Source: Hyphomicrobiaceae bacterium (GTDB lineage Bacteria > Pseudomonadota > Alphaproteobacteria > Rhizobiales > Methyloligellaceae). Taken from it: a stretch of DNA of 64,000 bases. Both the position numbers and the translations under genes were made by a program. Of this stretch, positions 1 to 10,046 are shown in pieces. The stretch spans positions 62,001 through 126,000 of the forward strand of contig JACKJS010000002.1 of assembly GCA_020637815.1 (NCBI GenBank), written 5' to 3'. The notes below the pieces were generated by a model. The model was not told where the DNA came from, did not search any database, and saw nothing but the letters and a program-made list of their open reading frames with translations. Each line of letters starts with the position of its first letter. Within the stretch, counting starts at the first letter, position 1.

Positions 1-1
1 G

Positions 2-472
2 GAGAGCGACTACTACTTCGACATGAAGCCGGCCATGCTCGACCCCGACGGGGCGGAACTCATGGCCGATCTCATCCTCCACGAGCTCCAAGGCATCGAG
101 GCCGACGCCGTGGGTGGCCTGGAAATGGGAGCGGTGCCTTTAATCGCGCCCGTCGCCATGAAGAGCCGGGCCCACGGACGCTACCTGCCCGGATTCTTCG
201 TTCGTAAGGCGGTGAAGGATCACGGCACCAAGAAGCGCGTCGACGGCAACGACATCAGCGGCAAAACCGTGGTGATCCTCGAGGACGTCACCACTACCGG
301 CGGCTCGGCCATGGATGCTGTTCAGGCCGTCAGGGACGCCGGTGCCAAGGTGTCTCTCGTGATCTCGATCCTCGATCGGGGCGAGGGCGCAGCCGCGCTC
401 TACGCGGAAGCGGGCGTACCGTTCAAGTCTCTGTTCACGGCCGAGGAGTTTGTCGGCTCGGGCGTTGCGTAA
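2..472 (+). CDS. pyrE: Orotate phosphoribosyltransferase, 5'-truncated by window edge
   Basis: Catalyses transfer of the phosphoribosyl group of PRPP to orotate to give OMP in pyrimidine biosynthesis (cytoplasm). The frame is open to the left edge, and the residues before the first ATG (ESDYYFDMKP) match the conserved start of the family's substrate region, so the ATG at 23 is internal and the real start lies outside the window. The PRPP-binding signature VVILEDVTTTGGS is intact about 65 residues before the stop. The family is usually near 190-230 residues and about 156 are visible. It converges on parB, with 41 bp between stops. The call is firm; only the N-terminus is missing. Confidence 0.93.
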   Translation, partial: ESDYYFDMKPAMLDPDGAELMADLILHELQGIEADAVGGLEMGAVPLIAPVAMKSRAHGRYLPGFFVRKAVKDHGTKKRVDGNDISGKTVVILEDVTTTGGSAMDAVQAVRDAGAKVSLVISILDRGEGAAALYAEAGVPFKSLFTAEEFVGSGVA

Positions 473-513
473 CCATCCGTGTACGGATGATCGATTACCC
501 AATTGCTCTCTAG

Positions 514-1380
514 CTACCGCCCTGGGGAGCGCATCAGCCTTTCGCGCAAATCTTCGAGCTGATCGTAATTGGCATAGCGAATGCGCAACTCGCCGCGTTC
601 CCCCCTGCCCGGCTTGATCTCCACCCGCAATCCAAGTGCGTCGTGCAGTTCGGATTCGGCCGCACGCGTGTCTGCGTCCTTGGACGCTTTCGCGTTGCCC
701 TTGCCCTTGGACTTTTGCTCCTGCGCGAGCGCTTCGACCTGGCGCACCGTCAGCCCCTCCTTGACGATCCGTGCGGCGATCTGGGCAGCGTCGTCCCGGC
801 CGATTAAGGCGCGCGCGTGCCCCGCGCTCAAATCGCCGTTGCGAACCAGATCCCGGACACTCTGCGGCAGCTTCAAGAGGCGCAGCGTGTTGGCGAGATG
901 GCTCCGGCTCTTGCCGATGACCTTGGAGAGATCTTCCTGCGTATAGCCATGTCCCTGCATCAGCGCCTGATAGCCCTCGCCTTCTTCGATGGCGTTGAGG
1001 TCTTCGCGCTGAACGTTCTCGATGATGGCGATCTCGATCGCCTCTTGATCCGTCAGTGTACGGATGATGACCGGGACCTCGTGGAGGTTAGCACGCTGCG
1101 CCGCGCGCCAGCGGCGTTCGCCCGCCACGATCTCGTATTTGTCGTTGCCGATGGGACGCACCACAAGCGGCTGCACCAGGCCGCGTTCGCGGATGGAGGA
1201 TGCAAGCTCGTCCAGGTGCTCGTCGGCGAAATCGCGCCGTGGATTGTAGGAACTCGCCTTGAGCGACGAGAGCGCCACCGTCCGCTGGTCCTCGGAGGAC
1301 GGGCCGGCCTCGGCCGTGTCCTCGCCGATCAAGGACGCAAGGCTGCGGCCCAATCGCTTCTTCTGTGCGCTCACTGCCAT
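514..1380 (-). CDS. parB: Chromosome-partitioning protein ParB (CTPase/parS-binding)
   Basis: ParB binds parS sites, loads and spreads as a CTP-dependent clamp, and directs origin segregation with ParA. The product is 288 residues. It has a basic N-terminus with the KRLGRSLASLIG type of ParA-contact motif, the CTP-binding GERRWRAA box at 87-94, ENVQREDLN at 121-129, a helix-turn-helix near 146-170 and a C-terminal dimer domain. The frame is open upstream to 1557, but the start at 1380 is chosen because family similarity begins there and it leaves a normal 43-bp gap to parA. It is the last gene of the mnmG-rsmG-parA-parB run. parS-like sites lie 1.4-3.5 kb upstream. Confidence 0.95.
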   Translation of the reverse strand: MAVSAQKKRLGRSLASLIGEDTAEAGPSSEDQRTVALSSLKASSYNPRRDFADEHLDELASSIRERGLVQPLVVRPIGNDKYEIVAGERRWRAAQRANLHEVPVIIRTLTDQEAIEIAIIENVQREDLNAIEEGEGYQALMQGHGYTQEDLSKVIGKSRSHLANTLRLLKLPQSVRDLVRNGDLSAGHARALIGRDDAAQIAARIVKEGLTVRQVEALAQEQKSKGKGNAKASKDADTRAAESELHDALGLRVEIKPGRGERGELRIRYANYDQLEDLRERLMRSPGR

Positions 1381-1423
1381 CGTTTTCGTCTCCAGTTCCG
1401 GGCGGCCGCACGCCGCCCCCGCA

Positions 1424-2227
1424 TCATGCCGCGCGCATCCGGCGCTCGCGCTCGATGACCTCCGAGGCGAGCTGGATATAGGCTTGGCTCCCAGTGCATT
1501 TGTAATCGTAGAGAAGGACGGGCTTTCCGTGCGACGGCGACTCGGCCACGCGCACATTGCGCGGAATCACGGTCGAATAAACCTTCTCGCCGAGCACGGC
1601 CCGGACGTCCTGAACCACCTGGTCGGACAGGCTGGTGCGTTGGTCGTACATGGTCAGCACCACGCCGTGGATCTTGAGCTTCGGGTTCAGCCGCCCGCGG
1701 ATCTCCTCGACCGTGCTTAGCAGCTGCGCCAGACCTTCGAGCGCAAAGAACTCGCATTGAAGCGGCACGAGAACGGCATCGGCAGCGGCGAGGGCATTCA
1801 GTGTCAGAAGGTTGAGCGAAGGCGGGCAGTCGATCAGAACATAGGTGGTACGGGCATCCTCGGGTTCGTTCGCGGAGAGTTCGGCAAAGCAATCGCGCAG
1901 ACGGTAATGCTTACTGCTGGTGTCCGCGACCTCGCGCTCGAACGACATCAGGTCGATGGTGGCCGGTATGATCGACAGGCGCGGCACATGGGTCGGGACC
2001 TTCGCATCGAGGATCGAAGCCGCGCCGGTCAGCACGTCGAACGTGGAAACGTCGCGCTGCTCAATACCGAGACCCGTCGAGGCGTTGCCCTGAGGGTCGA
2101 GGTCGACGATCAGCACCCGTTCGCCGACGGCCGCAAGCGCTGTCCCGAGATTGATCGCCGTGGTGGTTTTGCCGACGCCGCCCTTTTGATTGGCGAGAGC
2201 CAGGATGCGTATGTCGTTCCGGCTCAT
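1424..2227 (-). CDS. parA: Chromosome-partitioning ATPase ParA (Soj family)
   Basis: A Walker-type ATPase that binds DNA non-specifically and moves ParB-parS complexes during origin segregation. The 267-residue product has the deviant Walker A KGGVGKTTT at 15-23, the LIVDLDPQGN motif (A' box) soon after, and LIDCPPSLN (Walker B/switch) near mid-protein. The start at 2227 overlaps the rsmG stop by four bases (ATGA), implying translational coupling. An in-frame extension to 2314 lies inside rsmG and has no family similarity. The length and motifs are standard for the chromosomal, not plasmid, ParA group. Confidence 0.95.
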   Translation of the reverse strand: MSRNDIRILALANQKGGVGKTTTAINLGTALAAVGERVLIVDLDPQGNASTGLGIEQRDVSTFDVLTGAASILDAKVPTHVPRLSIIPATIDLMSFEREVADTSSKHYRLRDCFAELSANEPEDARTTYVLIDCPPSLNLLTLNALAAADAVLVPLQCEFFALEGLAQLLSTVEEIRGRLNPKLKIHGVVLTMYDQRTSLSDQVVQDVRAVLGEKVYSTVIPRNVRVAESPSHGKPVLLYDYKCTGSQAYIQLASEVIERERRMRAA

Positions 2228-2889
2228 TGGTCCCTCCGGCGCAGAGTCTTGATCTCGACAATCCGCGCGTCGTCGTCCGTAAGGCTCGCGTGGCGCATCC
2301 CGTCGAACGTCCACCGCTCCAGTGCCGAGTCGATTTCGGCGTCTGTCTCGCGACCCTTCAGGAACAGCCCCCTGGTTTCGTCCCGCAGAAACGGCTCGGC
2401 GAGTTCCAAGAGACGGGGCAGCGGCGCGAGCGCGCGGGCGCTGACTACGTCTGGTTCTAGGCTTTGAGCGCTTTTCGCGAACTGTTCAATACGCATCGCG
2501 TGGATGTCCACAGGGGCCTCCGTGGCGTGCGCCACTTGACCGAGAAAGGCACATTTCTTCTGGTTGGACTCGACGAGATGCATGCGAAAACCTGGCGTGC
2601 CGCTCTTCAGAATGGCGACGACCAGCCCAGGGAAGCCGCCGCCGGAGCCTAGATCGAGCCAGAGTCGCGCCTCCGGCGCAAGGGCTGCGAGTTGCGCGCT
2701 GTCAGCGAAATGGCGGCTCCAGACGTGCGGAAGGGTCGATGGAGCGACGAGATTGGTCGTTTTCTGCCAGTGCTCCAGGAGCTCCGCAAAGCGTCTCAGC
2801 CTGTGGATTGTTTCATGTGAAACTTTAAGGGCTTCGGCGAACGACTCGGGACCTTCTATGAGGTTCGGCCGCTTACTCTCCGGGTTCAT
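2224..2889 (-). CDS. rsmG: 16S rRNA m7G527 methyltransferase RsmG (GidB)
   Basis: Uses S-adenosylmethionine to methylate N7 of G527 in 16S rRNA. The 221-residue product carries the glycine-rich SAM motif LDLGSGGGFPGLV at about 78-90 in a Rossmann methyltransferase fold, after the NLVAPSTLPHVWSRHFADS substrate region. The ATG overlaps the mnmG stop by four bases and its own stop overlaps the parA start, so three genes are coupled. A parS-like sequence lies inside this gene (2809-2824), encoding its N-terminal part. Confidence 0.95.
   Translation of the reverse strand: MNPESKRPNLIEGPESFAEALKVSHETIHRLRRFAELLEHWQKTTNLVAPSTLPHVWSRHFADSAQLAALAPEARLWLDLGSGGGFPGLVVAILKSGTPGFRMHLVESNQKKCAFLGQVAHATEAPVDIHAMRIEQFAKSAQSLEPDVVSARALAPLPRLLELAEPFLRDETRGLFLKGRETDAEIDSALERWTFDGMRHASLTDDDARIVEIKTLRRRDQ
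2809..2824. promoter_or_regulatory. parS-like site 1 (inside rsmG)
   Basis: The 16-mer TGTTTCATGTGAAACT matches 14 of 16 positions of the widely conserved parS palindrome TGTTTCACGTGAAACA. It lies within rsmG, close to parAB, as parS sites often do. A ParB binding site is inferred. Confidence 0.7.
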
Positions 2890-4784
2890 GCGCTTTTCGC
2901 CGCCCGGCCCTTTTTCACATGCGCCAACAGCAGCATTAGCGCCGCCGGCGTCATGCCGTCGAGCCGCGCCGCTTGGCCGAGACTTGCGGGCCGCTGCCGG
3001 TCGAGCTTCTGACGGAGCTCGTTGGAGAGGCCCGGTAGCGCCTCATAGGAGAAGTCCGGCGGGATCGCGATGGCTTCGTCTTTACGGAACGCCGCCACGT
3101 CCATTTCCTGGCGCGAGACGTATACGGCATAGCGCGCGTCGATTGAAAGCTGCCGCGCCGTCTCCTCGTCGAGCTCTCCGAGCTCCGGCCAAATTCGGGC
3201 GAGGCACGTCATGTCGATCTCGGGATAGCTCAAAAGGTCGAATGCGCTCCGCCGTCTGCCGTCCCGGTTGATCGACAGTCCCGCCTCGCCGGCTTCGTTG
3301 GGCGTGAGCGACAACGCGTTCAGAAGTGCCGTGCCCGCCGCGAGCGCTTGCGATTTCGCCTCGAATGCGGCGCGCCGTTCTTTGCCGACACACCCCGCCG
3401 CGAGCCCCAAGGGCGTTAGCCGCTGATCCGCATTGTCGGCGCGCAGCATCAACCTGTACTCCGCGCGCGAGGTGAACATGCGATAGGGCTCGCTCACGCC
3501 CCGCGTCACGAGATCGTCGATCATCACGCCCAGATACCCGTCGGCCCGCGTCACCGCGAAACGATCCCGCGTCCCCGAGGCCACCTTGGCGGCGTTGATG
3601 CCCGCGACGATCCCCTGACCGCCCGCTTCCTCGTAGCCGGTGGTGCCGTTGATCTGCCCGGCGAGGAACAGCCCCGCGATCGCCTTCGTCTCGAGACTGG
3701 ACTGCAACTCGCGCGGGTCCACATAGTCGTACTCGATGGCATAGCCGGGACGTTTCACGTGAACGTTCTCGAGCCCCGTGATCGTCTTCAGGAACGCGTG
3801 CTGCACGTCCTCTGGCAGGGAAGTCGAAATGCCATTGGGATAGACGGTGTCGTCGTCGAGACCCTCCGGCTCCAGAAAGATCTGGTGACTGGCGCGGTCC
3901 TTGAACCGGACCACCTTGTCTTCGATCGAGGGGCAGTAGCGCGGGCCGACGCTCTCGATCGCGCCCGAATACATCGGTGCGCGGGAGAGGTTCGCCTCGA
4001 TGATTCTGTGAGTCTCTTCAGTCGTATAGGTGATGTGGCAGGCGATCTGACGCGTCGTGATCGCGTCCGTCAGAAAAGAAAACGGGACGGGGGGCACATC
4101 GCCGGGCTGTTCCTGTAGCCGCGCCCAATCGATGGTCTTGCCGTCTAGACGTGGCGGCGTGCCCGTCTTCAATCGACCCATCCGAAGTCCGAGCCCATAG
4201 AGACGATCCGACAGACCGAGCGCTGGTGCCTCGCCGATGCGGCCTGCCGGAATGCGCGTGTCGCCGATATGGATCAGGCCGCGAAGAAAGGTCCCGGTGG
4301 TCAGCACGACGGCACCGGCCAGGAAGCGCCGTCCGTCGGCGGTAGCGACGCCGGTCACACGCGCGCCCTCCACCATAAGGTCCTCGACGGCCGCCTCGAT
4401 CACCTCGAGATTGTCGGTCGCCGCGATGGCCGCCTGCATCGCCTTCCGATAGAGCTTCCGGTCTGCCTGGGCTCGCGGCCCTTGCACCGCCGGACCCTTG
4501 CTTCGGTTCAGGACGCGAAACTGGATCCCGGCCGCGTCCGCCACCCGGCCCATCAGCCCATCCAGCGCGTCGATCTCGCGCACGAGATGGCCTTTGCCGA
4601 GGCCCCCGATGGCCGGGTTGCACGACATCTCCCCAATCGAGTCCGCGCGGTGGGTCACCAGCGCCGCTCGGGCACCCATGCGCGCCGCAGCCCCAGCCGC
4701 TTCGCAACCGGCATGGCCGCCGCCGATCACGATCACGTCGTAGGGCTTGCTCGATGGCGCGCTCGACTGGGCCTTCATTGTCAT
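2886..4784 (-). CDS. mnmG: tRNA U34 carboxymethylaminomethyl synthase subunit MnmG (GidA)
   Basis: With MnmE it installs the cmnm5 group on the wobble uridine of several tRNAs, using FAD, methylene-THF and glycine or ammonium. The 632-residue product has the FAD dinucleotide motif VIVIGGGHAGCEAA at about 17-30, the conserved SCNPAIGG motif downstream, the GTFLRGLIHIG segment, and the C-terminal helical MnmE-contact domain. It starts downstream of mnmE in the same orientation with a 126-bp gap containing two parS-like sites, and its stop overlaps rsmG. The length is normal. Confidence 0.96.
   Translation of the reverse strand: MTMKAQSSAPSSKPYDVIVIGGGHAGCEAAGAAARMGARAALVTHRADSIGEMSCNPAIGGLGKGHLVREIDALDGLMGRVADAAGIQFRVLNRSKGPAVQGPRAQADRKLYRKAMQAAIAATDNLEVIEAAVEDLMVEGARVTGVATADGRRFLAGAVVLTTGTFLRGLIHIGDTRIPAGRIGEAPALGLSDRLYGLGLRMGRLKTGTPPRLDGKTIDWARLQEQPGDVPPVPFSFLTDAITTRQIACHITYTTEETHRIIEANLSRAPMYSGAIESVGPRYCPSIEDKVVRFKDRASHQIFLEPEGLDDDTVYPNGISTSLPEDVQHAFLKTITGLENVHVKRPGYAIEYDYVDPRELQSSLETKAIAGLFLAGQINGTTGYEEAGGQGIVAGINAAKVASGTRDRFAVTRADGYLGVMIDDLVTRGVSEPYRMFTSRAEYRLMLRADNADQRLTPLGLAAGCVGKERRAAFEAKSQALAAGTALLNALSLTPNEAGEAGLSINRDGRRRSAFDLLSYPEIDMTCLARIWPELGELDEETARQLSIDARYAVYVSRQEMDVAAFRKDEAIAIPPDFSYEALPGLSNELRQKLDRQRPASLGQAARLDGMTPAALMLLLAHVKKGRAAKSA
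3751..3766. promoter_or_regulatory. Degenerate parS-like site 2 (inside mnmG)
   Basis: CGTTTCACGTGAACGT matches the parS consensus at 12 of 16 positions, including an unbroken GTTTCACGTGAA core, but its right flank diverges. Because it lies in coding sequence and has four mismatches it may be a weak ParB site or chance. It is listed because it lies between stronger sites. Confidence 0.4.
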
Positions 4785-4840
4785 GGGCGCTAAGTAGTCG
4801 CTCCGCCGCCCGGCGTCAAAGCCGAGCCGAGCCAGGGAGA

Positions 4841-4856
4841 TGTTTCACGTGAATCA
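4841..4856. promoter_or_regulatory. parS-like site 3 (mnmE-mnmG intergenic)
   Basis: TGTTTCACGTGAATCA differs from the parS consensus at one of 16 positions (A to T at position 14), the best match seen in the window. It lies in the non-coding gap between mnmE and mnmG, with a second copy 29 bp further on. The two copies share the direct repeat GTTTCACGTGAATCATT. Confidence 0.82.
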
Positions 4857-4869
4857 TTGGCTCTCCCAA

Positions 4870-4885
4870 CGTTTCACGTGAATCA
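4870..4885. promoter_or_regulatory. parS-like site 4 (mnmE-mnmG intergenic)
   Basis: CGTTTCACGTGAATCA matches parS at 14 of 16 positions and carries the same A-to-T change as the site 29 bp to its left. A spacing close to three helical turns puts both sites on about the same DNA face. It ends 25 bp before the mnmE stop codon. Confidence 0.75.
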
Positions 4886-4910
4886 TTCCGGCGGCTCATC
4901 ACTTGCCGCT

Positions 4911-6263
4911 CTATTTGCCGATGCAGAACTCGGAGAAGATCGCGCCCAGCACTTCTTCGACATCAATCCGCCCCGTCAGGCGGCCCAAATGCCGTGCCGC
5001 GATGCGCAGCTCCTCCGCGCGTAGCTCCGGATCGAGATCATGGTTAACAAATCGTTTCAGAGCGTCCCGTACCGAGACAAGTTCGGTGCGGTGGCGGGTC
5101 CGGGTGATCGGTGATTGACCGAATTCGGCGGCCAAACCACCCGCAAGGCGCTCCAACTCGTCTACGAGGTCCTCAAAGCCCTGTCCCGATTTGGCCGAAA
5201 GCAGAAGGCCCGCCGTCACCACCGGGCGCTCGCCGGACACGTCCAAAAGATCGGCCTTGTTCACGACCCGGAGCACGGATGCCGCGGTCAGCGCCTCTGG
5301 TGGGTCAAAAACGGGATCGGTCCCGTCGATCACCCACAGCACCAGGTCCGCGCACTCCGCACGCAACACCGCGCGGCGCATGCCCTCGGTCTCGATCGCA
5401 CCCCCTCCCTCCCGCAGGCCTGCCGTATCGGCGAGGATCACCGGGACATCCCCGATGTCGAGGTGAACCTCGATCACATCGCGCGTGGTCCCGGCCTCCT
5501 CGGAGACGATCGCAACATCGCGTTTGGCGAGCGCATTCAGGATCGAGGACTTGCCCGCATTCGGCGGCCCGGCGATCACCACGCGAAAGCCCTCCCGCAA
5601 GCGCTCTCCGCTGCGGTCCGCGAGATGCACCTCGATGTTCGCTAGAAGCGGCGCCACCTCGGCCCCCGCCATCTCGACCGCCTCGCCGGCAACATCGGCT
5701 TCGTCGGAAAAATCGAGCGCCGCCTCCATCAGGCTCTGCGCCTTCAGGAGTCCGGCACGCCAGCCGTCATAGAGGCGCCGCAACCCGCCCTCAGCTTGTG
5801 CCAAGGCCTGCCGCCGCTGCGCTTCCGTCTCGGCCGCGACAAGATCGGCAAGCCCCTCGACTTCTGTGAGATCGAGCTTGCCGCTCTCGAAGGCTCGGCG
5901 GGCGAACTCGCCTGGCTCGGCGAGCCGCGTGCCCTCGACCGCCAACACTGCATCGACGACCGCCCGCACCACCGCCCGGCCGCCATGGACCTGCAACTCG
6001 GCCATGTCCTCGCCAGTGAAGCTCGCTGGGCCCGGAAACCAGAGCACCAGCCCACGGTCTATCCCACCGATCCGGCGCAACGATGCTTCGCGTGGAACAG
6101 GCAACAAACCGATGAGGTGTCTCAACACCACATCGGTCGCCGGCCCCGACACCCGAACTACCGCAATGGCCGAAACACCGGCACCCGACGCGAGCGCCAC
6201 GATCGTGTCGCAAGGCGTTCCAGTCCGTTCAGCGGTTTCATGATCCGGCAGCGTGTGGTTCAT
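4911..6263 (-). CDS. mnmE: tRNA modification GTPase MnmE (TrmE)
   Basis: GTPase partner of MnmG in wobble-uridine modification. The 450-residue product has an N-terminal folate-binding domain (about 18-135) and an inserted Ras-like G domain with G1 GPPNAGKSS at about 232-240, TTRDVIE (G2), DTAG at 279-282 (G3) and NKAD near 332 (G4). It ends in the FCIGK C-terminus with the family's essential cysteine. The start is separated by 41 bp from a divergent gene at 6305, so both promoters must sit in or near that short gap. Confidence 0.96.
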   Translation of the reverse strand: MNHTLPDHETAERTGTPCDTIVALASGAGVSAIAVVRVSGPATDVVLRHLIGLLPVPREASLRRIGGIDRGLVLWFPGPASFTGEDMAELQVHGGRAVVRAVVDAVLAVEGTRLAEPGEFARRAFESGKLDLTEVEGLADLVAAETEAQRRQALAQAEGGLRRLYDGWRAGLLKAQSLMEAALDFSDEADVAGEAVEMAGAEVAPLLANIEVHLADRSGERLREGFRVVIAGPPNAGKSSILNALAKRDVAIVSEEAGTTRDVIEVHLDIGDVPVILADTAGLREGGGAIETEGMRRAVLRAECADLVLWVIDGTDPVFDPPEALTAASVLRVVNKADLLDVSGERPVVTAGLLLSAKSGQGFEDLVDELERLAGGLAAEFGQSPITRTRHRTELVSVRDALKRFVNHDLDPELRAEELRIAARHLGRLTGRIDVEEVLGAIFSEFCIGK

Positions 6264-6304
6264 AGTCTATCGTACCCAAACCATCACGAAGACTGGAAGC
6301 CAGG

Positions 6305-8350
<2,046 letters not shown>

Positions 8351-8373
8351 AGTCTCAGCCACACGCAGATTTT

Positions 8374-8406
8374 TGTCATTGCCCGGCTTGACCGGGCAAT
8401 CCAGTA
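8374..8406. repeat. Left palindromic repeat flanking the GIY-YIG gene
   Basis: Perfect 9-bp stem (ATTGCCCGG, 8378-8386, pairs with 8392-8400) with a 5-base loop, bounded by TGTC on the left and CCAGTA on the right. In opposite orientation the repeat at 8727-8756 has the same outer words TGTCAT and ATCCAGTA around a different GC-rich stem. No U-tract follows, so a simple intrinsic terminator for the upstream gene is less likely, though the RNA could form a hairpin. Confidence 0.8.
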
Positions 8407-8423
8407 ATCTCGAGAGCCAGCAA

Positions 8424-8723
8424 ATGGAGAATCGCGTCTATTGTGTCTACATTCTCGCGAGCCGACTGGGCGGGACCTTATATGTCGGTGTGACTGGCGA
8501 CCTCGTACGCCGCATCTATGAGCACAAAGTCAAGTTCACGAAAGGCTTCACCGCCAAGTATGGTGTGACCCGTCTCGTCTACTTCGAATCCTTCACCGAA
8601 GTCCGTTCCGCCATCCATCGCGAAAAGCAACTAAAGCGATGGAACCGCGCCTGGAAAGTTCGCCTCATCGAAGAGCGCAACCCCAATTGGGACGACCTCT
8701 ACCCATCGATCACGGGTTCCTGA
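8424..8723 (+). CDS. Small GIY-YIG nuclease-superfamily protein (99 aa)
   Basis: A single-domain GIY-YIG protein. VYILAS (residues 8-13) and LYVGVT (19-24) supply the two halves of the motif, followed by the conserved DLVRRIYEHK (Arg29/Arg30) and a basic HREKQLKRWNRAWK segment with the usual glutamate. This matches the UPF0213/YhbQ-like group of about 80-100 residues, for which DNA endonuclease activity is inferred from the fold. The ATG at 8424 is chosen because similarity starts there. It is tightly bracketed by inverted palindromes at 8374-8406 and 8727-8756, which suggests acquisition or spread as a unit. Confidence 0.88.
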   Translation: MENRVYCVYILASRLGGTLYVGVTGDLVRRIYEHKVKFTKGFTAKYGVTRLVYFESFTEVRSAIHREKQLKRWNRAWKVRLIEERNPNWDDLYPSITGS

Positions 8724-8726
8724 ATC

Positions 8727-8756
8727 TACTGGATGCCCGCCTTCGCGGGCATGACA
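8727..8756. repeat. Right palindromic repeat flanking the GIY-YIG gene
   Basis: Perfect 8-bp stem (ATGCCCGC, 8733-8740, pairs with 8745-8752) with loop CTTC, bounded by TACTGG and GACA. It begins 3 bp after the GIY-YIG stop codon. Its reverse complement has the same terminal words, TGTCAT and ATCCAGTA, as the left repeat, so the two are inverted copies of one repeat class with different stem cores. Confidence 0.8.
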
Positions 8757-8780
8757 GAGGTCCTTCTTGAGGCTCACGCC

Positions 8781-10046
8781 CTACGTATTCATCGAATCGA
8801 AGAATTCGCCGTTGTTCTTGGTCTGCTTCAGCTTGTCGACCAGGAACTCGATCGCATCCATGGTGCCCATCGGGTTCAGGATGCGGCGGAGCACGTACAT
8901 CTTCTTGAGCTGATCCTTCTCGACCAGCAGTTCCTCCTTGCGGGTGCCGGAGCGGGCGATGTCGATGGCCGGGAACACGCGCTTGTCGGCCACCTTGCGG
9001 TCGAGCACGACTTCCGAGTTACCGGTGCCCTTGAACTCTTCGAAGATGACTTCGTCCATGCGGCTGCCCGTGTCGATCAGGGCCGTGGCGATGATCGTCA
9101 GTGAACCGCCTTCTTCGATATTGCGCGCCGCGCCGAAGAAGCGCTTCGGCCGCTGCAACGCGTTGGCGTCCACACCGCCGGTCAGCACCTTGCCCGAGGA
9201 CGGCACCACCGTGTTGTAGGCACGGCCGAGGCGCGTGATCGAATCGAGCAGGATCACCACGTCGCGGCCATGCTCGACGAGGCGCTTGGCCTTCTCGATC
9301 ACCATCTCGGCGACCTGTACGTGGCGCGCGGCCGGCTCGTCGAAGGTGGAGGACACGACCTCGCCCTTCACCGACCGCTGCATGTCGGTCACTTCCTCCG
9401 GGCGCTCGTCGATCAGGAGCACGATCAGATAGCACTCCGGATGATTGGCCGTGATGGAATGGGCGATGTTCTGGAGGATGATCGTCTTACCGGTGCGCGG
9501 CTGCGCGACGATCAGACCGCGCTGGCCCTTGCCGATCGGGGCAACGATGTCGATGACCCGGCCCGTGTAATCCTTCTTGGTCGGGTCCTCGGTCTCCATC
9601 TCGAGCCGTTCGTCCGGGTAGAGCGGCGTCAGGTTGTCGAAGTGGATCTTGTGACGTTGCTTGTCGGGGTCCTCGAAATTGATCGTATTGACCTTGAGAA
9701 GCGCGAAATACCGCTCGCCTTCCTTGGGGCTCCGGATTTGCCCTTCGACCGTATCTCCGGTCCGGAGGCCGAAGCGCCTGATTTGCGACGGGGAGACATA
9801 GATGTCGTCCGGTCCGGCGAGGTAGTTCGAATCGGGAGACCTCAAGAAACCGAAGCCGTCCTGCAAGACCTCGACCACGCCCTGGCCGGTGATGTCCACG
9901 TCGCGGCCGGCGAGTTGCTTGAGAATCGCGAACATCAACTCCTGCTTGCGCATGGCGTTCGCGTTTTCGACTTCGACTTCTTCCGCGAAGCTCAAGAGCT
10001 CCGTGGGCGATTTAGCTTTCAAATCTTGCAGCTTCATTTCCTGCAT
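8781..10046 (-). CDS. rho: Transcription termination factor Rho
   Basis: Hexameric RNA-dependent ATPase that terminates transcription. The 421-residue product has the Rho N-terminal helical domain (1-50), the cold-shock-like RNA-binding domain with GFGFLRS at about 64-70, Walker A AQPRTGKT at 181-188, LIDERPEEVTDM (Walker B region) and the Q/R-loop SSGKVLTGGVDANAL. It is compact, without the long insertion seen in some actinobacterial Rhos. Start: ATG at 10046; MKL four residues on is an alternative. A 260-bp leader separates it from hemJ. Confidence 0.96.
   Translation of the reverse strand: MQEMKLQDLKAKSPTELLSFAEEVEVENANAMRKQELMFAILKQLAGRDVDITGQGVVEVLQDGFGFLRSPDSNYLAGPDDIYVSPSQIRRFGLRTGDTVEGQIRSPKEGERYFALLKVNTINFEDPDKQRHKIHFDNLTPLYPDERLEMETEDPTKKDYTGRVIDIVAPIGKGQRGLIVAQPRTGKTIILQNIAHSITANHPECYLIVLLIDERPEEVTDMQRSVKGEVVSSTFDEPAARHVQVAEMVIEKAKRLVEHGRDVVILLDSITRLGRAYNTVVPSSGKVLTGGVDANALQRPKRFFGAARNIEEGGSLTIIATALIDTGSRMDEVIFEEFKGTGNSEVVLDRKVADKRVFPAIDIARSGTRKEELLVEKDQLKKMYVLRRILNPMGTMDAIEFLVDKLKQTKNNGEFFDSMNT

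Noticed and set aside
475..488. Palindrome ATCCGT-GT-ACGGAT between pyrE and parB as a terminator
   Set aside because: Only six base pairs with a two-base loop and no T-run on either strand; the gap is too weak to call.
8374..8406. Left GIY-YIG repeat read as an intrinsic terminator for the DUF255 gene
   Set aside because: Stem is strong but no U-tract follows, and the same end words are found inverted at 8727-8756, which favours a repeat element.
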